Shown: positions 25,601 to 37,500 of the stretch, piece by piece
How the letters are laid out: each line of letters starts with the position of its first letter
How positions within the stretch are numbered: position 1 is the stretch's first letter
NCBI GenBank assembly: GCA_022813625.1
Contig: JAKLMB010000005.1
Coordinates: 62,001 to 126,000 of the forward strand
Origin: Aaosphaeria pasadenensis
Taxonomy: Eukaryota; Ascomycota; Dothideomycetes; Pleosporales
Reading direction: 5' to 3'
Length of the DNA: 64,000 bases
The notes under the pieces: generated by a model
What the model was told of the DNA's origin: nothing
Database searches by the model: none
Seen by the model: only the letters and a program-made list of their open reading frames with translations
Position numbers and translations under genes: made by a program

Positions 25601-27833
25601 GTCCATTCCGCTTCCTTGGAAACGGATTTCGATGGCTGGCTGCTCGAAACATCGAGGACCAGTGAAAGAAGCCTTGGCTGATTGCCATTTTCGTGAGTGA
25701 CGACATAACGTTGAGAGTATGCGCGTTCCTTTGTGGAAATGTGGATGCCAGCGCAAAGGGACCTAGATCCACTATTGCTGGCACAGGTTTCCTGTTTGAT
25801 CAATAAGGGGCCCAAAGAGAGAAAAAATTGCAATTGCGCCCACGCGATGAATAAGAACGTATGATGTGGAGCCGGTTCGTTGGCAGACGGGGCCGTGGGA
25901 CTAGGTCCCTGAGTACACGCTATGTGTGTATGCCCCTAAGGTATGGCATACCCGCGGAGTGTGCAAAGTTGAGGCGGAAATATAGGTGAGTACTCCGTGT
26001 GAATGGAGTTTCTCGTACTGCGGACGCATGAAAGAGGAGAGAGTGTTTGGATGCACCGAGAGACGTGAGTACGGAGTACACGATGCTCTATTCTCCGTAC
26101 AGGAGTAGGCATTCCAGGAGATGAACTGTAGGCTACTGTGTGAAAGGTCCTTAGGTGTGTATGTGTGTATGCGGGTATCCGTCCAGAGTACGAGCGGAGA
26201 GATGGATGGATGGATCATGGAGGGCGTTGGAAGCAAGAACCTCGTAAATACGAGGTGACCACCTAGCTACAGGCTGTAGGCAGGTAAACAGGACTGAGGT
26301 GTGGTGGATCGGAAGTGAGCGATGCAGCGGAGGAGAGGCGTCCGCGTCTTGTGTGATGCTGTTTAGGTTTAGAGTTTTCCTCCGTGCGACGGCCCGTTCA
26401 GCTGTCCTCCCAAAGGAAAACGGTGGGTCACGTGTCGCACTTGTTTCTCACAGAATGCGAGCCAATAGAAGGAGATGATGTGACTGGCCAAGCGTCAGGG
26501 GTGCAGGGGTGCAGGGGTCCTTTCAACCTCCAACCATCATCGACATTCACTCTTCCTCTTCCTAGTCCTCCTCCTCGCTCACCCCTCACCCCCTCACCCA
26601 AACCCCCCGTCCGTACGTACATTCTACATTCGTACATCCACATCTCTTCAAGATTCTCGTTCGTGTTACATGCGACGTGCGTGCTGGTCTCTCCCATGCA
26701 AATGCATGCACGCCTCTTAATTTACTGACAACATGGTTTGCTCAATACCTTGTTATCCGTCTGTGTAACAATGAGCTCCGACACTTTGCTTCATGAGCAG
26801 TCTTTTCCTTCACCAGGAAATGGAGCCGCATTGCTACCGCCCGCTTGAATGCCTATTCGAGTCACTCGTAATATTACATCCAAATGTCGCTGTGTGTTTT
26901 CTATACACGGACTTCAACCGCATATGGCTTCCTTCATTGGTAGGCTTCATCCGCGACCAATACCTTCTGGCTACACACGCCGAATCTTGAAATATGAGTT
27001 CCCATCGATTCGATCAAATACCGATTCCGCGGCGTCGATCTTGCGTCTCTGTTTGTAAAGCCCCTGATCTTCTTAGTGTTCAGCTTTCTATTTCATCCTT
27101 GTCTGCTTGTTTACCCGTAGAGCATCGGAGTTAGCGCACTGCATGCATCTGCTATGATCCACGACCGTATTCGGGAATATCATTCTGGTGAAAATGGTAA
27201 TGACTTCATCGAGCTTTCTGAACTGGGATTTGGGCATTGCAAATCTGTCTTTGAGCTAAAATCAAGAAGTGATTGACGTGAAAGGCAAACAGGTGACATG
27301 GAAATAGGAACATTCCATTTCCCCACTCATATGCATCAGCTCCTGCACACACTTTCTCCGCTGCCAAATTTCTCCTTATTGCGTGCCCCAAGCCTTTCGT
27401 AAATCCTTTCTTCATACAGGTCTCGTAGCAACAGAGCTTTCACTACTCGTCACATGTAAGCTTTGCACCCTGCACCCAAGCTCCACGACCCCAGCGTGAG
27501 CTCGAAAAAAATAGTCTCTGATCAATTTCTCCAGTCTCACATCGTGATCTCTAATGGACATGGTCTGAGGATTCGAAACATCTTTGTTTACATTTTCGAT
27601 GTGATTGTATGATAATTGTATACCTACTTCACCTCCCACCACGGGCTTGAAACCTGGAAAGGCCATTTCGAGCTACCGCTCAAGCTTCCTAGAGCTATAC
27701 CATAGCTCCAACAAGAAACACAAGCTGATATACAGCTTCCATTTCTCATCCGCCGGACCATAATTCTCAGTGAGTAAACCTGAGCACCTGTGATACTGAC
27801 GTGTAGTTCGAGCAAGAGACAACAGCTTCAATT
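22602..27833. other. 5.2-kb spacer between divergent ABCC and NRPS genes
   Basis: No convincing gene is visible in the longest gap of the window. Frames are short (at most 132 codons) and mutually overlapping. One minus-strand frame, 24643-24389 (84 codons), begins with a hydrophobic stretch resembling a signal peptide, but it has no recognisable family. Between 25980 and 26110 there are several TACTCCGT/GAGTACGG copies. (GCAGGGGT) repeats lie near 26500, and a strongly pyrimidine-rich tract at 26520-26620 looks like a promoter core. The roughly 1.1 kb from there to the NRPS ATG would be a long leader. Confidence 0.5.
26067..26079. repeat. Dispersed GAGTACGGAGTAC element, copy 1
   Basis: A 13-base partly palindromic sequence in the spacer before the NRPS. 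An identical 13-mer lies at 63213-63225. Shorter TACTCCGT variants surround it (25990-26000 and 26092-26100). Confidence 0.6.
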
Positions 27834-28560
27834 ATGGCATCGCATCTTTCCTGCCAGTTTCCTGCGACCGGGAAACAAAAGGTGGGACCAAAGCGGCCTT
27901 TGTCTGTCCGAATTGAGCAGCGGCAGCTTGGTGTACTACAGCAGTTCCTCCATGAGGGCGACAGGAGCGAGTCATTGTCTGCGGTGGTGCGCGCCGCCTG
28001 GGCCCTCACTCTAGGCTGCTATACTGGTCTTGATACTGTTTGCTTTGGATTTGAAGAGATTGGTGGGTTCCAATCTGTTCAATCTTCAGCAGGCAACGAT
28101 CCTGTTGACTTGGTGTCTTTGTTGCAAATTGACCACGCGGTCCCGACAAAGGCGCTTGTTAAACAAGCTCGCGAGGAAAGCGACTCAATCGTTTGCAACA
28201 GTAGCGGCAACTTCCAGTTCAACACATCGGTGTTGATCCGCTATGGAATTGCGCCACAGAGTGCGATCACGCCGCAAAGCAAGGCATCAATGATGTCAGA
28301 GAAGGTATGCCGTGCGACTTCGAAATACTTTTAGAAATATTACTCACGACTTTCACAGTGTAACATTAGGCTTCTTGTCAAGATACTCAAGACGGGAATC
28401 AGTATCTTTCTTGAATATCGTAACTCGTTCATACCCACCGAGCAAGCCAAAAACGTCGCGGGTACAGTCGAACAGATCCTTTGCAGCATCCTTGTCTCGC
28501 CAGATGTTCCAATCGAGAAGATAGATCTTTTAAGCGAACGGAACAAGGCCCAGATCGAGA
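27834..28560 (+). other. NRPS N-terminus: C-terminal half of a condensation domain
   Basis: Residues 1 to about 224, split by the intron 28305-28358. The segment VVRAAWALTLGCYTGLDTVCFG matches the region of C domains downstream of the active site, and FEEIGG stands where the latch-like YLxSGR segment is expected. No HHxxxDG active site is present, so it cannot condense. Such a remnant before A1 is usual in fungal NRPSs that start with a loading module. Confidence 0.75.
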
Positions 28561-31500
28561 AATGGAACTCCGCGCCTTTGGAAAATGTCACAAAAACAAT
28601 TCACGACATCATCTACGAGGTAGGGCAAAATGCTCCCGATGCGCAAGCAGTCTGCTCTTGGGATGGCAATTTTACCTACCAGGAACTCTGCACGTATAGT
28701 CAAAGGCTTGCGGTACATCTGGTTGAATTGGGCGTTGGGCCTGAGATTATCGTTCCACTGTGTTTCGACAAATCCAAATGGAATGTCGTTGCCATGCTTG
28801 GTGTATTGTTCGCTGGGGGCGCATGTAAGTCCAAACCTAGAAATTATGGTACCCTAGTCACGACAGTGATCCGCCGTGTCTCCTTGCAACAATCACAACC
28901 ATGCCTGTATACATTCAGCCACTAACTTGTGTAGTCTTACCTCTTGATCCGGCATACCCTCAGGAGCGAACCCAGCACTTGACCAAGTCTTCAAAGGCTC
29001 AACTAGCTCTCTGTAGCCCTGGCTATGAGCAGAAGTTGGGCGAGCTCGTCGAAACCGTCTTACCAATTGATGCAAATCTATTCGATAAACTCGCTCCCAT
29101 GCTTGCGCCGTTGTCGTCTCGCGCGACCAGTCGCAATATTGCATACATCATCCCAACCTCAGGAACAACGGGAAATCCAAAGCTTACCGTAATTGAACAT
29201 GGCAATTTCTCCACGAGCGTTGCGGGGCATGTGCCTGGCCTTCAAATGGACAAGGTAAAACCAGTGCGCGCACTGCAATTTGCGGCACACTCCTTCGATG
29301 CATCAATCATAGAGTATCTCACACCTCTCATGATTGGCGGTACCACATGCATTCCCGACGAGACTACCCGATTAAACGATATCGCGACGGCTATCAACGA
29401 GATGCAGATAAACTGGACCACTCTTACCCCCACATTTGTTCGGTTCTTGGAACCTTCAATGGTCCCTTCTCTGGCTGTCATTGCACTTGTTGGTGAAGCG
29501 ATGTCGCAAGCCAATCTAGACACTTGGTCTAAGATCACACTTATCAACGGGTATAGTTCCACAATATCGAAATTCACATTTTAAGAGCTGACAATAGTCG
29601 TCATAGATATGGACCCAGTGAATGTGCTGTTGCGGCTGTCCTGAACCCTCAAATGTCAGCTGACTCTGACCCTAAAAACATTGGCTACCCGAGTAGTTGC
29701 CGTGTATGGGTCGTAAATCCAAACAATCACCATCAGCGCGTCCCAATTGGATGTGTTGGAGAGCTCCTGATTGAAGGATACACAGCCGCTCGAGGGTATC
29801 TCAACGATGAAGAGAAGACGTCTCAGGCATTCATCAGCGACGTGTCCTGGGCGAAAGACCGTGATTTCCGAGGCTATCTCTCCGGAGACCTGGTCTTTCA
29901 AAATCCTGACGGTAGTTACAGCATTGTGGGCCGAAAGGACAGCCAAGTGGTATGTGCCTGGTAGAATTTGATACCAATATTTGCAATTAGCTAATCATTA
30001 GGCAGAAATATCACGGCCAGCGCATCGAGCTCCTTGATATCGAACATCACATCAATCTCGATTCGTCCATTAAGTACAATCTCGTTGCTCTGCCCAAAGG
30101 CGGCTTTTGTAAGGACCGACTAGTTGCCGTTGTATCTCTTACTGCCGAAAACACCAAGGGCAGTACCCCATTGGAGCTCTTCGACGGATCCGAAAAACAG
30201 TCCATGGACTTGGAGATCGAAAAAATCAGGAGCAGAGTTGCTGAGCGCCTGCCCCTGTACATGGTTCCTACCGTCTGGATTGCAGTTTCAATGCTACCCA
30301 AATTGACGTCTGGAAAACTGGATAGAAAGAGCGTGTCAGTATGGCTCACAGATATGGACGCTGACACCTATCACCGCGCGATTCCCGCAAGTGAAATTTC
30401 GGAAACGGTTGCAGACCCCAAAAACAAGATTGAGAGTACGTTGCGCTCAATCTGGGCTCATGTTCTGAACCTTCCAGAGCAGCAAGTTTCTCTTGACCGA
30501 GCCTTTCTTTCTCTTGGCGGGGATTCTATCTCCGCCATGCAGGTCATGGGTCATTGTCGCAAAAAGGGGATTGGACTAGGAGTACAAGAGATCCTCCGAT
30601 GTAAATCCATTCCTCAGCTTGCGGCTGCCGTTAAAGAGATCAAAACTATCTCAGACAACATCGCCGAAGAAATGGAAACTCCGTTTGATCTTACGCCGAT
30701 ACAAGCATCCTGGTTTCAACTGCCAAACCAAGGGCATGGCCACTTCAACCAGTCATTTTATCTACGGGTTCGCGAGGAAACTACGAGTCAGTCATTTCAG
30801 TCTGCTGTTGAACAGCTGGTATCGCGACACTCGATGCTTCGGGCTCGCTTTTCTTTTACTAGCGAGAACGGTTGGAAGCAGAGACTAACAAACGATGTGG
30901 CGGGCTCGTATCGCTTCCGCCACAAATCTGTTACCACCAAGAAAGAAATAGACGTCATGATCGAGAACTCACAAAAGTGCATGAACCATGAAACAGGTCC
31001 ACTCTTTGCTGCAGATCTGTTCGAATATAACGGAGAGCAACATGCTTTCCTTGTCGGGCACCACCTCGTCATTGACCTAGTCACTTGGAGATTGCTCCTC
31101 GAAGAACTAGAGGAAATCTTACGTGGCGGTACCTTACTCCCTCCAGCATTGTCCTTCCAAAGCTGGGCTCAAATGCAAAAGGACCATGCCGAGACTCTCA
31201 AGGTCGACAAGGTTTTGCCTCCGGTTGATCTTCCAATACTCGATTTTTCATATTGGGGAATTGAGCACAAAGACAACACATATGGAAATGCAGGACACGA
31301 GAGCTTTGAAATAGACTCAGCTCTTACCTCTGTCTTCCTTAACGATTGTCACAAATCGATGAAGACTGAGCCTATCGAAGTACTGCTTGCCAGTTTGATT
31401 CAGTCCTGGTCAAAAGTATTTACTGACCGCCCCGTGCCTGCCATCTTCAACGAAGGCCACGGGCGCGAACCATGGAATTCTGAGCTAGACATATCACGCA

Positions 31501-34500
31501 CAGTTGGTTGGTTCACGACAGGTAAGTGACCCACCGCCCCCTCTCCCCAACCTGATGGAATGCTCATTCGTGAAAATAGTGTACCCTGTCTTTGCACAGC
31601 CTTCAGACAATCTACATGAGACAGTCCGCCGAGTCAAAGACTTCCGAAGACAAATTCCAGCCAACGGAAGGCCGTACTTTGCAAAGCGATGTTTGACAGT
31701 CGAAGGCCGAGAGCACTTCAAGGGCCACTGGCCGATGGAGATCTCCTTCAATTATCTTGGGCAGTACCAAGTGAGTGCCCACTTTGCAGTCATTTACTTT
31801 GTTTCCTAACAAAATCATAGCAATTAGAACGTACCGATGCCCTTCTACAGCCATTGGAAAGTATGGCGGGAGAGACTCGCGAAGCTGGCGGCACTGCTGA
31901 TGTTGGTCATGATGCACCACGCTTTGGCCTTTTTGAGATTTCTGCCATCGTCTTTAAGGGACGACTCAAGTTCGCCTTCACCTTCAATCGTCACATGAAG
32001 CATCAAGAAAGTATCCAGCGATGGATATCTGAATGTTCGCAGATATTCCCTCAAATGATCAAGAGCTTGATGGAAATGTCTCCCACCCCAACTCTCAGCG
32101 ACTTCCCACTACTGTCACTTACGGATGATCGATTCCAATCGATGATAAATCGGTTGGCAAACATCGGCATCCCGGCAGCGGAGATTGAGAACGCTTATCC
32201 TTGCTCAAGTATGCAAGAAGGCCTGCTCATCTCTCAGAACAGGGATGCTGGATTCTATGCTGCTGCAACAGTACATGAATTCATCATTTCTAACGGAAAG
32301 GTTGAGCCTCAGAGAATTGCAGAAGCATGGCAAGACGTCGTTCGGCGCCACGCAGCTCTGCGAACCATCTTTCTAGAGAACATTGGCGGAGACGATGGCC
32401 TATACGATCAAGTTGTGCTGAAGCGGGCGGATCCGAACATTGCATATCTCAATTGCACAAGTGAGGAAGAAGCCTTGCGTATCATCAGCGAGCAGCGATC
32501 GGTAAGCTATGAGAATGGCAGAAGCCCTCCACATCGCTTTACTATCTGCACTGCATCTGATGGCCGAGTATTCTGCGGGCTTGAAATCAGCCATGCTGTC
32601 ATGGACGGTCACTCCATGAGCATTATCTACTCCGATCTGCGCAAGGCATATGCTAGATCACTCGATCCAAATGGACCTATCTATAGCGACTACATCGAAC
32701 TTCTTCAAAATCAATCGGCTGATGTTAGCTTGGACTACTGGAAGAAGTACCTTACCGGTAGTGAAGTCTGTTCATTCCCTATCCTCAACGACAATGTGAT
32801 TCCAGACCAGAGACGTCTTCAATCGCTCCGTCTAGATTTCGGAAATCTGAGTGTTCTGGATTTGCAGTCATTTTGCAACAAGAATGGTATTACGCTTTCA
32901 AACATTTTCCACGTAGCTTGGGCATTGACACTGAGCTCCTATGTCGGATCTAAAGATGTAACATTTGGATATCTTAGCTCAGCAAGAGACTCGGATATAA
33001 TTCCGAAAGTCGAAGAGTTGGTCGGGCCTCTTATCAATACTTTGGTCTGTCGAGTACAGTTCACAGATAGTTCAAATTGTTTGCTGGACATCCTTCGCGG
33101 TGTCCAACAAGACTATTTGGACACCATGCCCCATCGGCACACTTCTCTTGCAGAAGTTCAGCACGCTCTCAACTTGTCTGGTACCAATCTGTTCAATACA
33201 GCATTGTCATACAGAAAGCTCCCTCCCGAGTCTCCTTCTGAGGAAGGTGGACTAAAGTTCAGAGAAGTGGCGCCCATCTACGACCCGACGGAGTATCCGG
33301 TGTCACTGAACATCGAGATAGCCGAAGAAGCTGCCCTGGTCGATCTCGACTTCTGGTCTGATCATCTTACGCCTGGTCAAGCTACCAATGTGGCAAGCAC
33401 TTTTGTCCGAGCACTGGAGAACATCGTATTTCACGCTGAAGAAAGAATTGCAAGTCTTGATCATCTGAGCGGGAAGCAGTGGCAGCAGATACTTGGCTGG
33501 AACGTGATGCCAGAAACCCTCCATGAATGCGTTCATCAGCGCTTTGCTTCTTGGGTAGAATCTCAGCCAGATGCTCCCGCCGTTCGTGGTTTTGATGGCG
33601 ATTACACTTATGCCGAGCTTGACGCCATTTCTGAGCGACTGGCTCGCCATTTGGTAGAGCTGGGCATTGGCCCAGAGGTTTTCGTCCCCACATGCTTCGA
33701 CAAAAGCACTTTTGCAGTTGTTTCCATGCTTGCCGTACTGAAGGCTGGTGGCGCTGCAGTACCCTTGGATGCTAAGCACCCTAAACCAGCACTTGAGTCT
33801 CGAGTTGAAGACACTCAAGCGCAAGTTGTGCTGACTTCAGCCGAGCGCTCTGAACTATTCGAAGATGTCGTACCGGATGTGATCATTGTTGATTCGGTGC
33901 TTTTGGACGACTTGGCAGACACAGATACCTCTTCGGGGCCAGCATGTGAAACGGTCCGACCAGAAAATCCAGCTTTCGTTATTTTTACGAGTGGCAGCAC
34001 TGGCCGACCAAAAGGCGTCGTGCTCGAGCATGCAGCTATGGTTACCAGTGCGAATGCTCATGGTGCGAATCTAGGAATTGGGCCAGGGTCGCGCTTCTTG
34101 CAGTTTGCAAGCTACACCTTTGATAACTCCCTCGAAGAGATGTTCACCACTCTTCAACGTGGCGGCTGTGTTTGCGTGCCGTCCGAAGAGCAACGAATGA
34201 ACGATCTGCCCAATGCTATCGCCGAGCTAGGTGCCAATTTTATGGATCTCACTCCCACAGTGGCAGCTCTACTTAATCCCGCCGAGGTCCCTTCCATCAA
34301 AGGGATGGCCTTGGGTGGTGAGGCCCTCACAAAAGCCGTGGTAGAGCAATGGAGTGAGCATGTACACTTGCACGGCCAATATGGACCCAGTGAGGCCTCC
34401 ATCAATTCAGCTTGGAAGGACTTCAAGCACGGCGGCGAGCCAACGAATATAGGAAGAGCAATTGGCAGTGTCTCCTGGATCGTCGACCCAGACAACAGAA

Positions 34501-37500
34501 ACAGGCTTGTGCCAATTGGTTGCAAGGGCGAGCTGCTCATTGAGGGCCCCATACTGAGTCGGGGATATCTCAATGATCCCGAGAAGACTGCTCTGGCATT
34601 CATCACGGATCCGGAGTGGGCCGCGGCAAATGGGCCAACAGGGCGCAGGTTCTACTGCACTGGCGATCTCGTTTACTATACCTCTGAAGGAGAGATGATG
34701 TATCTTGGTCGCAAAGACAATCAAGTCAAGGTAAGCATGCATATTCAGAATTGTTGGTATGTAACATAAGACTAATTAATGGGGTGTACAGCTTAATGGA
34801 CAGCGCATTGAGTTGGGCGAGATTGAACACCATCTTAAACTCAATCTACCTGCTGAAGCTCAGTCTGCCGTTGAGCTTGTGAAATTCACAGGCGCAAAAG
34901 CCGCGAAGGCCCTTGTTGGCTTCTTGTGTTTGACTGAAGAGCCAATTGGTTCAGTGAATGACACGACCTCTGCCATAGGAGAAATGACAGAAACTTTCCG
35001 AGTCGTGGCCAAGCAGATGGAACAAGCCCTCTCAGCAGCCCTTCCAGCATACTATGTTCCATCAATGTTTGTGCCCGTGACAAACATGCCAATGACTACT
35101 TCTGGCAAACTCGATCGTAAAATCCTTCGACAGCTCGCGCAGGGCATCAAGGACGAGGACATGCAGAGCTTCCGTCTCGCTGGCAAGAGTGGACGTGCGC
35201 CTTCAGGTGATGTTGAGTGTACGCTCTCCCGAATCTGGGCAGACATTCTCAATCTTGGACCAGACGCAGTGGGAGCCGACGACTCTTTCTTCCGTCTTGG
35301 TGGTGACTCAATTGGCGCCATGAAGCTCGTGACTACAAGTCGTAAGAGCGGCATTGTTATTTCCGTTGCCAACATCTTCGCCCACCCCAAGCTTGTTGAT
35401 ATGGCAGCGAACGCTACCGTGCTTTCCTCCGATGAGCTGTCTGCACAGTCCTCATTCGATTCAGTTCCCTTCGAACTTGTTTCGGAAAGCGACAGGCGTC
35501 GCATTATTGACTTTGCGGCCGCGGAATGTGGTGTTTTCTCCGATTCTATCGTTGACATCTACCCCTGCAGCCGTCTTCAGGAGGGGCTCATCGCACTGTC
35601 TACTAAAGAACCTGGTGCTTATGTCGCTGAGACAATTTACCGCCTCCCGCGTGATGTTGACCTACAGAAATTTCGTGAAGCGTGGAACAAAACTATCGCT
35701 TCTGAGGGAATTCTGAGAACACGCATCATATATGTCGAGAACTACGGCTTCCTACAGATCGTCATTCGTGAGGGAGCTGAGTGGCTCACTTTTGACGACC
35801 TACAAGACATCAAAGAATCTCATCGACAACTGCCAGCGAAGCACGGCGGACCTCTGGCGAGCTACGCTATCGTGGGGGAGGACACCTCCTCGCCGTTCTT
35901 CGTCTGGACCGCTCATCATGCTGTATATGACGGTTGGAGTTTGCCTGCACTTCTGCAGAAAGTGGAGACACTCTACAATAGCCGCGAGAGCCCTGAGTCA
36001 GCGGGCTCCATACCATATTCTCGCTTTATCAAATATCTCGCTACTGTTGATGCAAAGCAGTCGGATGAATTCTGGCTTTCTCTCTTCGAGAGCATTACTG
36101 CACCGCAATTCCCTCAGCTACCCAACCCAGACTACAAGGTCCAGGCATCGAATCAAATCGAACATCATGTTTCTATATCTCGCAGGGCCGGTGCGGATAT
36201 CACAATGCCATCCATGATCAGGGCCGCGTGGGCCTTGCTATTGGCTACATTCTCGGGATCTGACGACGTTCTTTGGGGTGAGACTAATAGTGGTCGCGAT
36301 GTCCCGGTTCCTGATGTGGAAGATATCATCGGTGCAACAATCACAACTTCTCCAATGCGGATCAAGCTTGATCGCCAGTTGACCGTTCAGGAGTACATGC
36401 AGAGGGTCCAACAACAGTCATCGGCTGCGGTCCCATTCCAGTTCGCCGGTCTGCAGCACATCCGAAAGCTGAGCTCCGATACGGCTGTCGCGTGCGATTT
36501 CCAGAGTCTCCTTGCAATTGTTGCAGGTGATAGCATGAAAGATCCTGAAGGAGGTTTGTGGAACTTGCAAAGCACTGGCACTATTGGCACCAACTTCTTC
36601 AACTACGCGTTGATTTTCAACTGTACTGTCACTCAAGGCAAGGTGCACATCGAAGCACACCATGATCCCCAGGTTATCTCCTCTTGGCTCGTGGAGCGAC
36701 TTTTGCAACAGTTCGATTTCATTCTTCAGAGGTTCAACTCTCATGAAGCCGCCCAAGAACCTCTTTTTGACTTCGTCCTGTTGCGACCAACCGATGAAGA
36801 GTGTATCTCGTTGCAAAATCAACGACCTGTCAATGTGGTCAATAAATGCATCCACGACGCAATATTGCAAGATCAGGCCATTCTCCGCCCATCTGCTGTC
36901 GCCATAGATGCATGGGACATAAGCGTCATGACCTACAAGGAGCTTGATGAGCGCGCAACTCGTCTCGCTTCAACACTGATATCACAAGGTGTAAAACCAG
37001 GCGCATTTATTCCTCTTTGTTTCGACAAGTCCGGCTGGACTATCATTGCTATGCTGGCCGTTATGAAAGCAGGTGCTGCGTTCGTGCCCCTGGACTTCGA
37101 AGCACCAATTCTCCGTCTTCGTGAGATCGTTGGCGATGTCAAAGCTGAGCTGGTTCTCTGCGCTGCCCAACACGAAACACTCTGCCAATCAATCCCTTGC
37201 AAGACGTTGATAGTGAGCCGGGACACCACGAATCAACAAACTGGGCGATCTGTCCCATTGCCCTACGTTGATAGCGACTCGCCTGCATATGTTCTTTTCA
37301 CGTCAGGGTCCACCGGAAAACCCAAGGGTGCAGTCATCAACCATCGCCACTGGGTTTCAAGTTCCACTGCTTTTGCTCCCGCAATGGGCATAAATGAGAC
37401 ATCACGCGTGCTTCAGTTCGCTTCATACACCTTTGATGCTTGCCTGATCGAGATTTTTAGCACATTGATGTTGGGTGGTACGGTCTGTGTTCCCGACCAA

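Noticed and set aside
27770..27806. Possible 5'-UTR intron just before the NRPS ATG
   Set aside because: GTGAGT and TAG are present, but the segment would be only 37 nt, shorter than any other intron in the window, and it does not affect the protein.
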